A DNA stretch of 17,707 nucleotides, taken from positions 1 to 17,707 of the forward strand of contig JAICIL010000060.1 of NCBI GenBank assembly GCA_025924435.1. The letters run 5' to 3'. The stretch is from Chloroflexia bacterium (GTDB lineage Bacteria > Chloroflexota > Chloroflexia > Thermomicrobiales > JALYUS01). A program made the translations under genes and the position numbers. Positions 1 through 6,786 of this stretch are shown here, piece after piece; the first letter of the stretch is position 1; every line of letters starts with the position of its first letter. The notes below the pieces were generated by a model. The model ran no database searches, was not told the origin of the DNA, and saw only the letters and a program-made list of their open reading frames with translations.

Positions 1-264
1 CTCCGCGTCGTCCACCTGGAAGGGGTAGCGCAGGATGGCCGCTTCGTACCGCGCGACCCCGGCCGCTTTGCCGACCAGTAGGGCGAGGGCGAGGGCGAGG
101 AGGGCGACGACGAGCGCCTCCGACCAGCGCCCCGCCGCAAAGCCCCTCACCAGGCGCACGATCCACGCCGGACGGATCGGGCGCCCACGGTCGGGCGCGC
201 CGCCGAGGGCGCCCGCTTCCCAACTCTCCGCCTCACTGGTCGCCAGCGATTTCTCCTTCCGCAC
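1..264 (-). CDS. N-terminal part of a membrane protein, cut by the window edge (possible glycosyltransferase-39-like)
   Basis: An open minus-strand frame runs from a GTG codon at 264 to the window edge with no stop (88 codons). An in-frame TGA at 288-286 limits the start, and GTG 264 is the first usable start codon after it. No good Shine-Dalgarno sequence precedes it. The product has a charged, Gly/Pro-containing N-terminus of about 50 residues, then one clear membrane segment (EALVVALLALALALLVGKAA), then ARYEAAILRYPFQVDDAE. A single N-terminal membrane helix followed by a short extracytoplasmic stretch ending in acidic residues resembles the start of multi-spanning GT39/PMT-like glycosyltransferases, where an acidic pair after TM1 is catalytic. 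That assignment is inference from about 40 residues. A promoter-like sequence lies just upstream (306-335). Confidence 0.6.
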   Translation of the reverse strand, partial: MRKEKSLATSEAESWEAGALGGAPDRGRPIRPAWIVRLVRGFAAGRWSEALVVALLALALALLVGKAAGVARYEAAILRYPFQVDDAE

Positions 265-305
265 GTCGGGATCGCGGGCATCGGTTCACTGCGCCCCGGT
301 GGGTC

Positions 306-335
306 AATATAGCACATGCCTCCCGCAGGGAGCAA
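306..335 (-). promoter_or_regulatory. Putative sigma-70-type promoter with extended -10 for the leftmost gene
   Basis: Read on the minus strand, TTGCTC (335-330) is followed by an 18-bp spacer and TATATT (311-306). TGC lies immediately before the -10, giving an extended -10 element. Transcription would start near 299, about 35 bases before the GTG at 264. The -10 matches consensus at five of six positions and the -35 at three. Confidence 0.45.
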
Positions 336-643
336 TGCGCCATCGTTTCGGATTACGGGATGCTATTGGCAGCTCCTGTAGCAAACTGCAAGTGCGACGG
401 TAACATACTTCGCGACAGTTCGGGCCGTCTATCGGCGAGTTTTCCTCAAAATCCTTCTCCGCTCTTCATGCGGCTATTACCTCTGCGGGGGATGCACGGG
501 GTATTGGGAGTCCGGTAGGGCACACACAACGCGACGGCGCCACTCCCGCCGCCGCTCCCAGCCTCTCGAACCGCCCTCCCACTCCTCTTCCCTCGCGTCG
601 GTGGGGCGCTCCCAACCGCACCGATGCACTTTTTTGCGCGCCA

Positions 644-652
644 TGCTATCGT
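644..652 (+). promoter_or_regulatory. Possible extended -10 element upstream of the aminopeptidase gene
   Basis: TGC-TATCGT at 644-652 resembles an extended -10 (TGn plus four of six -10 positions). It would start transcription near 659, some 38 bases before the ATG at 697. I do not see a good -35 at the right distance, so support is weak. Confidence 0.3.
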
Positions 653-696
653 GTCGGGAGAACGACGACACGCGCCACGCAAAAGGACGAAGCAGC

Positions 697-1440
697 ATGG
701 TCATCGAGAGCCGCACCGACATCAACGGCCTGCGCCGCGCCAACCGCGCCACCGCCCGCCTGCTCAAACACCTCGCGCGGATGGCGAAGCCGGGCGTCAC
801 GACGCGCGCCCTGGACGACTTCGCGCGGGCATACATCGCCGACCTCGGCGCGGAACCGGTCTTCCACACCGAGGAAGGCTTCCCCGGCGCGATCAACACC
901 TCGGTCAATGACGCCGCGATGCACGGCGTGCCGAGCGATTATCAACTGCGCGAGGGGGATGTGTTGAGCATTGACGCGGGGATGCTGCTCGACGGCTACT
1001 GCGGCGACGCGACGATCACCGTCGCCATCGGCGCGGTCAGCCCGGCGCGGCAACGGCTGATCGAGACGGCGCGCGGCGCGATGCAGGCCGGGATCGCCGC
1101 CGCCGTCACCGGCAATCGCGTCGGGGACATCAGCCACGCGATGCAGCAGTACGCGGAAGCGCGCGGTTTCGGCGTCTTTCGCGGCTTCACCGGCCACGGC
1201 GTCGGCCACATGATGCACGAAGCGCCCGAAGTCCCCTTCGTCGGCAAGGCCGGAATCGGCCCGCTCCTGCGGGAGGGCCTCGTCATCACCATCGAGCCGG
1301 TGATCGCCGAGCGGTCGCCGCACTATCGCATTGACCCGGACGGCTGGACGGTGCGCACGGTGGACGGCGGCTGTGCGGCGCAGTTCGAGCATACCGTGAT
1401 GGTGACGCGGCGCGGCGCGCAGGTGCTCAGTCAGGTCTGA
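697..1440 (+). CDS. map: Type I methionine aminopeptidase
   Basis: This enzyme removes the initiator methionine from nascent cytosolic proteins. The product has 247 residues, the usual length for a single-domain bacterial type I enzyme. The catalytic and dinuclear metal-site residues are visible in order: His76 (SVNDAAMHGVP), Asp93 (LSIDAG), Asp104 (YCGDATIT), His167 (GFTGHGVGH), His174 (HEAPEVP), Glu200 (ITIEPV) and Glu231 (AQFEHTVMV). The frame is open upstream to a GTG at 601, but homology begins only after the ATG at 697. AGGA about 10 bases upstream supports that start. It stands alone on the plus strand, away from secY/adk/infA, where map often sits. It could therefore be a second, non-essential paralogue, and only the rest of the genome would tell. 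It is convergent with the GMC oxidoreductase gene. Confidence 0.92.
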   Translation: MVIESRTDINGLRRANRATARLLKHLARMAKPGVTTRALDDFARAYIADLGAEPVFHTEEGFPGAINTSVNDAAMHGVPSDYQLREGDVLSIDAGMLLDGYCGDATITVAIGAVSPARQRLIETARGAMQAGIAAAVTGNRVGDISHAMQQYAEARGFGVFRGFTGHGVGHMMHEAPEVPFVGKAGIGPLLREGLVITIEPVIAERSPHYRIDPDGWTVRTVDGGCAAQFEHTVMVTRRGAQVLSQV

Positions 1441-1489
1441 TCCATCGGAGAGGGCACAATCCCGGGTCATGCCCGCATGCTCCCTCCGC

Positions 1490-1524
1490 ACGCGTTCCTC
1501 GTTCGTGGGGCGCCGAGAACGCGT
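1490..1524. terminator. Hairpin between convergent genes, possible bidirectional terminator
   Basis: ACGCGTTCCTCG at 1490-1501 pairs with CGAGAACGCGT at 1514-1524: 11 base pairs with one bulged C and a 12-base loop. It lies in the 99-bp gap between the stops of map (1440) and the GMC gene (1540). Neither side has a T-run, so a classical intrinsic terminator is not proven; the position is the main argument. Confidence 0.4.
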
Positions 1525-1539
1525 CGCGTACCATCAACC

Positions 1540-3096
1540 TCAATCGGCGGCACCGTCCAAATATTGCGTGCTCCGTTCCCGCCGAATCGCGTCCGCCAGC
1601 TTCTCCGCCACCGCGACCACCGGGAAGTGGAGATTGCAGCGCGGGCCGGTCGGGAAGATCGACGCGTCTAGCACACGCAGGTTGCCCACCCCGTGGACCC
1701 GCCCGGCGCTATCCACAACCGCTAGCGGATCGTCCGCCGGTCCCATCCGGCAGCTGCTCGACGGGTGGTAGGTCGTCCGCGCCGTTTGGCGAAGCAGTGC
1801 CCGCAGCTCATCCCGGGTGGCCCAGCGCTGAATGCTCGGCGCCGCGGTGAGCAATCGGGAGAGCGGCGGCGTGCCGACGAGTTGCGCGGCGAACTCGGCA
1901 CCGTCGCACATCGCCTCGAGATCCGCCGGATCGGCGAAGTAGTTGTGATCAATCGCGAGGGTCGCCTCGGGATCGGGCGCGGTCAGCCGCACACGCCCCC
2001 GCGAGCGCGTGTACATCAGGGAGAGCACCAATATGAGATGCCACGTGCCCCGCTCAGCGTCGAACAGCTCGTAGGGGTACAGGTGCAAATCAATCTCTTC
2101 CCGCGTCTGGCGACTGCGCGCCCTGATCAGCGGGTCCAGGAAGGCGGGCCGCTCCGGTACGGCATGTGGCGCGATCTCGTAGACGAAGAGCGGCGCGCTG
2201 ACGAGCGGGTGATCCATCAACCCCTCGCCCACGCCCGACAGCGCGTGGACGACCGGGATGCCCTGCTCCCGCAGGTGCGCGGCGGGGCCGATGCCGGAGC
2301 GGAGCAGGATCGCCGGCGAGCCATAGGCGCCACCACAGAGGACAATCTCCTCCCCGCGGAAGGTCCGATCGTCAGCGGCGCGGACCGCCACCGCGCGGCG
2401 ATTCTCGACGATCACCCGGTCAACGAGCGTGTCGGCGACGACGGTGAGGTTCGGCCGGTCGCGCGCCGATGCCAGGTAGGTGAAGGCCGCGTTCATCCGC
2501 GACCCCGCCGCGATGTTCTTGGGCGTCGGCCCGACGCTGGGAATTTGGCCTTCCCCGCCGTTCAGGTCAGCGATGGGTGCGAGGTCCAGTTCCCGCGCCG
2601 CCGCCACGAACGCCCGCTGGACCGGGCTATGCTCCTCGTCCGCACGGCGGGCAACAGGGACCGGCCCGGTCGTACCGTGCAGGGGGGAGCCGTCGCCCAG
2701 GGGGTCCGCCTCGGCACGGCGGAAGAAGGGTAGCAGGTCGTCAAAACCCCAGCCGGGATTGCCCGCCGCTTCCCAGGCGTCGTAGTCGGTACGCGAGCCG
2801 CGCAGCCAGACGCAGCCGTTGATGGTGGACGATCCGCCGAGGATGCGCGCGCGGGGCAGGGCGAACGGCTCGCCGGGGGCGGCGCGCGGGTGCATGTAGC
2901 CCCAGGGATGAGACTGCGTCCAGATCATGCCGGGATCGTGGACCTCGGTGGGCCAGCGGCGCGGGTCGGGGCCATAATCGGGACCGGCCTCGATGAGGAG
3001 GACCGCGCAGGCAGGGTCCTCACTGAGGCGCGCGGCGAGGACGCATCCGGCCGGCCCGCCGCCGACGATCACCACGTCATACTGTTGCTGCTCCAT
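1540..3096 (-). CDS. GMC-family FAD-dependent oxidoreductase (choline dehydrogenase-like)
   Basis: This flavoenzyme oxidises an alcohol group; the substrate cannot be read from sequence. The product has 518 residues, typical for the family. Visible parts are the N-terminal FAD-binding motif VVIVGGGPAGCVLAARL (8-24), the first GMC signature around GGSSTINGCVWLRG (87-100), the second around GGAYGSPAILLRSGIGP (255-271), and the C-terminal active site with His444 (TTYHPSSSCRMG) and NLHFP (488-492). His490 falls at the position that is Asn in choline oxidase, giving a His-His pair. The frame extends upstream to 3147, but the ATG at 3096 has GGGAGGA four bases before it and directly precedes the FAD motif, so I chose it. 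There is no signal peptide, so it is probably cytoplasmic. It lies 204 bp downstream of, and on the same strand as, the exporter gene; co-transcription is possible. Confidence 0.9.
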   Translation of the reverse strand: MEQQQYDVVIVGGGPAGCVLAARLSEDPACAVLLIEAGPDYGPDPRRWPTEVHDPGMIWTQSHPWGYMHPRAAPGEPFALPRARILGGSSTINGCVWLRGSRTDYDAWEAAGNPGWGFDDLLPFFRRAEADPLGDGSPLHGTTGPVPVARRADEEHSPVQRAFVAAARELDLAPIADLNGGEGQIPSVGPTPKNIAAGSRMNAAFTYLASARDRPNLTVVADTLVDRVIVENRRAVAVRAADDRTFRGEEIVLCGGAYGSPAILLRSGIGPAAHLREQGIPVVHALSGVGEGLMDHPLVSAPLFVYEIAPHAVPERPAFLDPLIRARSRQTREEIDLHLYPYELFDAERGTWHLILVLSLMYTRSRGRVRLTAPDPEATLAIDHNYFADPADLEAMCDGAEFAAQLVGTPPLSRLLTAAPSIQRWATRDELRALLRQTARTTYHPSSSCRMGPADDPLAVVDSAGRVHGVGNLRVLDASIFPTGPRCNLHFPVVAVAEKLADAIRRERSTQYLDGAAD

Positions 3097-3300
3097 CACA
3101 TCCTCCCGACACCTGGCTGTGCCGCGACGTTCTATCATTACCTTCACGTTGTGCAGCCTGCGGACTACGACGCGTAGCGATCGTGCTCAGGCCTCCGTCC
3201 ACTCCTTGCTACCGTTTGTCTGACAGCCCTGGTGCCACGATCCGCTGCGCTCTGGCTGCCGCGGAGACGCGCCACCTCCGCCCCTGCGCCGACACTGCGC

Positions 3301-5052
3301 TCATGCGACCTCCCCCGCGCCGCGCACCGCCACCCCATCGGCGCGCGTGCGCTCCTCATGTACCGTCCCGTCCTGGCCCCGCGTCGCTCTGCGGGCACCG
3401 GGCAGCGTGGCCGCCGTGCCGAGGGCGACGAGCAGGAAGCCGAGGGTGGCGAGATCGCTGATCACGGTCGCGTTCGCATAGTCGCGCGCGTTCGCCCGCT
3501 GCAGGTACGTCGCGACCGCCGCGGCGACCGGCGGCTCCGCCGCTTGCAGCGTCGGGCGGCGGCAACGCGCGGGGAGGATCGCCGGGTCGTGGCTGCGCGC
3601 GCGCTCGTCCGCGCAGGCCCGGAAATCCGCGACGGTCGGCGCCACGGCATCGGCTTGTAACCCGGCGATGGCGAGCTGCCGGTCGAGCGCGGGCGCCAGG
3701 TCCGCGCTCACGCGGGCGGCGTGCCCCGCCAGGACGCCGAAGAGGGTCACCCCGATGATCGCCACTCCTATCGCCCCGCCGATCTGCTGGGCGGTGACGA
3801 GCACGCCGGACGCGGACCCGGCGTCGTTGCGGTCCACCCCGGCCGGCACCGCCGCCATCAGCGGCGGGCTCGCCAGGCCGAGCCCGAGGCCCACCCCGAA
3901 CTGGATCAGCGCGAAGAACAGACCGGGGAGGCTCTCCCGGTGGAGCGCGATGATCGCCGTCACCCCGCTCCACATGGCGATCATCAGCACGTACCCCCAG
4001 ATTACCAGCCGGGCGCCGAAGCGCGGGGCGAGCCGGACCGAGAGCGTGGCGGCGACGAAGTAGCCGACCGCGCCCGAGCCGAGGATCAATCCCGCCTTAA
4101 AGGGGGAGGCGTGCAGGCCGAGTTGGAGGTGGAGGGCGAAGGCAAAGACGAAGCCGTTGCCCGCGCCGTTGACGAGCAGGTAGATCACCATCCCGGCGAC
4201 GAAGGCGCGCTGCCGGAAGAGCCGCAGCGCGACCAGCGGCGATCCGCCCCGCGCCGTCACCCGCCGCTCGAAGGCGACGAACGCGACGAGGACGGGCGCG
4301 GAGGCAAGCAGGCCGAGCCACGCCCAGGCGGGCCAGCCCGCTTCCCGCCCCGCGACGAGCGGGTAGACGAGCAGAAAGAGGCCGACGGTCAGCAGGCAGA
4401 CGCCGCCGAGGTCGAGCTGCGGCGCGGTGGCCGAGCGGGACTCGGTGAGCAGCACCGTCGCGACGGCGAAGGTCGCGATGCCGATGGGGACGTTGACGAG
4501 GAAGACGGGCCGCCAGGAGAGGCCGAAAAGGTTCGCGCGCACGATCAGCCCGCCGACGACCTGCCCCGCCGTCGCCGCGAAGCCGAAGACCGCGCCGTAG
4601 ATGCCGAGCGCGCGACTGCGCTCCTGGGGGGCGAAGGTGACCTGGATGATGGCGAGGACCTGCGGCGTCATGCACGCCGCCGCCAGCCCCTGCGCGACCC
4701 GCGCGGCGATGAGGAGGGCGGGGGTGGGGGCGAGGCCACAGAGCGCCGAGGTGAGCGTGAAGGCGGCGATGCCCACGAGGAAGAGGCGCTTCCTGCCGTA
4801 GACATCGCCGAGGCGGCCGCCGGTGATCAGCATGAGCGCGTAGGTGAGCGCGTAGCCCGCGATGACGAGCTGGACCTGGGCGAAGGAGGCGTGGAGGTCG
4901 CGCTGCACGGTGGGGATGGCGACATTGACGACGAAGACATCGAAGAAGGCCATGAACGCGCCGCCGAGGACGGTGGCGAGGGTGAGCCACTGGCGGGGGA
5001 GGGCGCGCGGGACGGCGGGCGCGGCGGGGAGCGCCGGTGTTAGTTGGGCCAT
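3301..5052 (-). CDS. DHA2-family (EmrB/QacA-type) major facilitator exporter, 14 membrane segments
   Basis: This is an inner-membrane proton-coupled exporter of drugs or small organic compounds; its substrate is unknown. The 583-residue product starts at ATG 5052, preceded by AAAGG. Homology starts at about residue 20, so the upstream open frame to 5184 is not needed. MFS marks are VVNVAIPTVQRDL (41-53), motif A GGRLGDVYGRKR (78-89) and an exporter-like motif C region GAVFGFAATAGQVVGG (153-168). About 14 hydrophobic segments follow the DHA2 pattern. A hydrophilic segment of about 85 residues (442-528), with cysteines at 480 and 497, separates TM13 and TM14 and would face outside. The C-terminal tail is charged. 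A strong promoter precedes the gene (5123-5151). A GMC oxidoreductase follows on the same strand, so the pair may modify and export, or detoxify, a related compound; that link is inference. Confidence 0.9.
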   Translation of the reverse strand: MAQLTPALPAAPAVPRALPRQWLTLATVLGGAFMAFFDVFVVNVAIPTVQRDLHASFAQVQLVIAGYALTYALMLITGGRLGDVYGRKRLFLVGIAAFTLTSALCGLAPTPALLIAARVAQGLAAACMTPQVLAIIQVTFAPQERSRALGIYGAVFGFAATAGQVVGGLIVRANLFGLSWRPVFLVNVPIGIATFAVATVLLTESRSATAPQLDLGGVCLLTVGLFLLVYPLVAGREAGWPAWAWLGLLASAPVLVAFVAFERRVTARGGSPLVALRLFRQRAFVAGMVIYLLVNGAGNGFVFAFALHLQLGLHASPFKAGLILGSGAVGYFVAATLSVRLAPRFGARLVIWGYVLMIAMWSGVTAIIALHRESLPGLFFALIQFGVGLGLGLASPPLMAAVPAGVDRNDAGSASGVLVTAQQIGGAIGVAIIGVTLFGVLAGHAARVSADLAPALDRQLAIAGLQADAVAPTVADFRACADERARSHDPAILPARCRRPTLQAAEPPVAAAVATYLQRANARDYANATVISDLATLGFLLVALGTAATLPGARRATRGQDGTVHEERTRADGVAVRGAGEVA

Positions 5053-5122
5053 GCGAACAGCCTTTCGCGAGCGGGCCCCGGTGGAACGGATGAAGTGCAT
5101 ACCTTCGTGCAAGGATACACGG

Positions 5123-5151
5123 AGAATACCGCGGCACGGTGGGGCAGTCAA
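5123..5151 (-). promoter_or_regulatory. Strong sigma-70-type promoter for the DHA2 exporter
   Basis: On the minus strand TTGACT (5151-5146) is separated by exactly 17 bases from TATTCT (5128-5123). The -35 matches consensus at five of six positions and the -10 at four. The start would fall near 5116, giving a leader of about 64 bases before the ATG at 5052. A short dyad, CCTT-N5-AAGG at 5102-5114, sits just downstream of the predicted start and could be an operator, but four base pairs is weak evidence. Confidence 0.6.
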
Positions 5152-5180
5152 CCCCAATCGCGCGGCCAGGCAGAGTTTCT

Positions 5181-5339
5181 TCATTGTCGGAGCATCCTAA
5201 CCCTCGGCCCCTTCCCTCGGAGGGAAGGGGTGACACTTCGCAGTGCCGTGCCTTTCCCCAGATGCCCCGCTCTCGCGGAGGCTCACTCCCCCTTCCCTCG
5301 GCGGGAAGGGGGTTGGGGGTGAGGATTCCCCGACAATGA
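5181..5339. repeat. 159-bp palindromic element: two C-rich hairpins inside terminal inverted repeats
   Basis: The ends are inverted repeats. TCATTGTCGG at 5181-5190 matches CCGACAATGA at 5330-5339 perfectly, and similarity extends inward to about 20 of 23 positions. Inside lie two hairpins with 10-bp stems: 5208-5217 with 5221-5230 (loop CGG) and 5288-5297 with 5303-5312 (loop TCGGC). Both are built on CCCCTTCCC/GGGAAGGGG. This is the layout of a REP doublet (BIME) or a small non-autonomous MITE-like element. No coding capacity is credible. It occupies the divergent gap between exporter and cupin genes, starting 30 bp upstream of the exporter's -35. A partial end-like sequence, GACAATGAATCCTCACC, recurs at 5402-5418. 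A related hairpin is at 6743-6785. Confidence 0.75.
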
Positions 5340-5437
5340 ATAAATCCTGTTTGTCCGCCCGGAAGGTTGCATATCCACGGCATTGTGTGGTTACGTACGC
5401 AGACAATGAATCCTCACCGTGGCAAGGAGTAGGGAGC

Positions 5438-5785
5438 ATGGGGCCGCTCGCGGAGCCGAAAATCGTTGACAAGCCGTGGGGCCGGGAAATCTGGTACGCG
5501 CACACCGGCGCGTACGCCGGGAAGGTGCTGGAAATCTCGGCGGGCAAGCGGCTCAGCCTCCAGAAGCATGAGATCAAGGAAGAGACGCTCTACCTGCTCT
5601 CCGGCCATGTCACTCTCACCTTCGGCGACGAGGAATTCGACTGGCGGCCGGGGATGCTCGTGCATATCCCGACGGGGACCATCCACCGCTTCGAGGCGAA
5701 AGAGGACAGCGTCCTCCTCGAAGTCAGCACGCCCTACCTCGACGATGTCATCCGCATCACCGACGATTACGGCCGGACGACATAA
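5438..5785 (+). CDS. Small single-domain cupin protein (mannose-6-phosphate isomerase type II-like)
   Basis: The 115-residue product is one cupin beta-barrel, close in pattern to the C-terminal domain of bifunctional mannose-6-phosphate isomerase/GDP-mannose pyrophosphorylase. The start is ATG 5438, with AAGGAG eight bases upstream. PWGREIWYA (13-21) precedes cupin motif 1, SLQKHEIKEETLYLLSG (40-56), and motif 2, MLVHIPTGTIHRF (73-85). Probable metal ligands are His44, Glu49 and His83. The second His of the usual HxH is replaced by Ile46, so only three of four common ligands are present. Such small cupins act as sugar-phosphate isomerases or epimerases, or only bind sugars; the reaction here is not certain. 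It is 48 bp upstream of an EamA permease on the same strand and probably co-transcribed with it. Confidence 0.8.
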   Translation: MGPLAEPKIVDKPWGREIWYAHTGAYAGKVLEISAGKRLSLQKHEIKEETLYLLSGHVTLTFGDEEFDWRPGMLVHIPTGTIHRFEAKEDSVLLEVSTPYLDDVIRITDDYGRTT

Positions 5786-5788
5786 CTC

Positions 5789-5812
5789 GCAGGCGGGAAA
5801 GCCCGCGCCACC
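5789..5812 (+). repeat. Short GCGGG-AAAG-CCCGC hairpin repeat between cupin and permease genes
   Basis: The intergenic stretch contains GCAGGCGGGAAAGCCCGCGC followed by CACC. It folds as GCGGG (5793-5797), loop AAAG, CCCGC (5802-5806). From memory, very similar GC-rich units that read as AGGCGGGAAAGCCCGCG are scattered through intergenic DNA of several bacterial phyla, so I mark it as a likely interspersed repeat. One copy is present here. The five-base-pair stem lacks a T-run and is unlikely to terminate transcription. Confidence 0.4.
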
Positions 5813-5833
5813 AACATCTCCCGAGGAGCATGC

Positions 5834-6739
5834 ATGACGCGCGAGCGCGAGGGTGTCCTGTTCTGCATCGTGGCGGCGACGGCGTACAGCGTCACCGCGC
5901 CGTTCGCGAAACTCGCGTACGCGGCGGGCGCGAATGTCGAGACGTTGCTGACGGTGCGCTACCTGATCGCGGCGCTCTTCTTCTGGATGCTCATCCCCCG
6001 TATCGGCGGCGGTATCCCGCCGCGCGCGACGATCACGCGCGGCCTGCTGCTCGGCGCGGTCTTTCAGGCCGGGCAGACATGGCTCTTCGGCACCGCCCTG
6101 ACGCGCATTGATGCCGCGCTGGGGATTCTGCTCCTCTATGCGTACCCCGCGATGGTCACCGTCGGCGCGACGCTGATCGGGCGCGAGCGGCTGAACGCGC
6201 GGCGCGTCTTCGCGCTCGTCGTCGCGACGACGGGCGTGATCCTCGTCGTCTCCGGCCCGCACCACGGCGCGCACGATGTGATCGGTATCCTGCTGGCGCT
6301 CGGCGCGGCACTCGTCTACACCTGCACGCTGCTCACCGGGCATGCCATCCTGCGCGCGACGCCGCCCTTGACGCTCGCCGGGCTGGTCGCGACGGGCGCG
6401 GCGATCACCTTCACGACGACCGGGCTGGCGAGCGGCGGGCTACGGTTCGATTTCTCGCCCTGGGGATGGCTGCCGATGGTCGGGCTGGCGCTCTGCGCCT
6501 CCGTGCTGGCGACCGTCGCGAACTACTCCGGGATCACGCGCGTCGGCCCGACGGTCGCCAGCATCCTCGGCACGCTGGAGATCCCCCTCGGCGTCGCCCT
6601 CGCGGCGATTGTCCTCGGCGAGCGGCTGGGGCCGCTGCAAATCGTCGGCGGGTTGCTCGTCCTCTCGGCGATCGTGCTGCTCCAGTTCCGCCGCACCCGG
6701 CCGCGCGCCACGGAAGCCATCGTCGCGCCCGCGCCGTGA
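5834..6739 (+). CDS. EamA/DMT-superfamily permease with ten membrane segments
   Basis: The 301-residue product is an inner-membrane drug/metabolite transporter of the EamA type, formed by two homologous five-helix halves. The first half spans roughly residues 5-138 and ends with LLLYAYPAMVTVGATLIGRE...RVFALVVATTGVILVV. The second spans about 149-282 and ends with ILGTLEIPLGVALAAIVLGE...LQIVGGLLVLSAIVLL. The parallel endings show the internal duplication typical of the family. GAGGAG lies five bases before ATG 5834; another ATG at 5830 is in a different frame. Members export amino acids, nucleosides or other metabolites, and the substrate cannot be inferred here. It follows the cupin gene by 48 bp on the same strand, consistent with an operon. 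A perfect hairpin follows three bases after the stop. Confidence 0.9.
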   Translation: MTREREGVLFCIVAATAYSVTAPFAKLAYAAGANVETLLTVRYLIAALFFWMLIPRIGGGIPPRATITRGLLLGAVFQAGQTWLFGTALTRIDAALGILLLYAYPAMVTVGATLIGRERLNARRVFALVVATTGVILVVSGPHHGAHDVIGILLALGAALVYTCTLLTGHAILRATPPLTLAGLVATGAAITFTTTGLASGGLRFDFSPWGWLPMVGLALCASVLATVANYSGITRVGPTVASILGTLEIPLGVALAAIVLGERLGPLQIVGGLLVLSAIVLLQFRRTRPRATEAIVAPAP

Positions 6740-6742
6740 ACG

Positions 6743-6785
6743 CCCACCCCCAGCCCCTCCCGAGGCGGGAGGGGCTGGGGGTGGG
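6743..6785. terminator. Perfect 19-bp hairpin between convergent stops, bidirectional terminator or REP-like unit
   Basis: Bases 6743-6761 (CCCACCCCCAGCCCCTCCC) are the exact reverse complement of 6767-6785, with loop GAGGC. The plus-strand permease stops at 6739 and the minus-strand hydrolase stop codon begins at 6789, so the hairpin fills the gap almost exactly. On the plus strand it is followed by TTTAT, a short T-run. Its C-rich arms resemble the two hairpins of the 5181-5339 element, so it may be a repeat unit recruited as terminator. Confidence 0.7.
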
Positions 6786-6786
6786 T

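Larger units (their letters stand above)
265..696. other. 432-bp divergent intergenic region
   Basis: This stretch separates the leftward partial gene from the rightward methionine aminopeptidase gene. It is less GC-rich than its surroundings between about 300 and 480 and holds the putative promoters at 306-335 (minus) and 644-652 (plus). Short open frames cross it on both strands, but none has a convincing ribosome-binding site or a recognisable protein pattern. I see no RNA gene here. Confidence 0.6.

Noticed and set aside
35..403. 122-residue plus-strand ORF at the left edge
   Set aside because: Arg/Ala-rich without any domain pattern, and antisense to the membrane-protein N-terminus.
1463..1477. 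Small CGGG-TCATG-CCCG hairpin after map
   Set aside because: Only four base pairs; expected by chance at this GC content.
1765..2733. 322-residue plus-strand open frame opposite the GMC gene
   Set aside because: No family motifs, and it lies wholly antisense to a gene with full GMC signatures.
3721..5043. 440-residue plus-strand open frame opposite the exporter
   Set aside because: It is highly charged and repetitive (Arg/Glu/Asp/Gly), has no recognisable family pattern and is the antisense reading of a well-supported membrane transporter.
5181..5339. Coding readings through the hairpin element
   Set aside because: The frames across it are low-complexity Pro/Gly/Arg strings produced by the C-rich hairpins; the inverted-repeat structure explains the sequence better.
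5830..6111. Alternative start at ATG 5830 for the permease region
   Set aside because: It is out of frame with the EamA protein and gives a short Arg-rich product. ATG 5834 has proper spacing from GAGGAG and leads into membrane helices.
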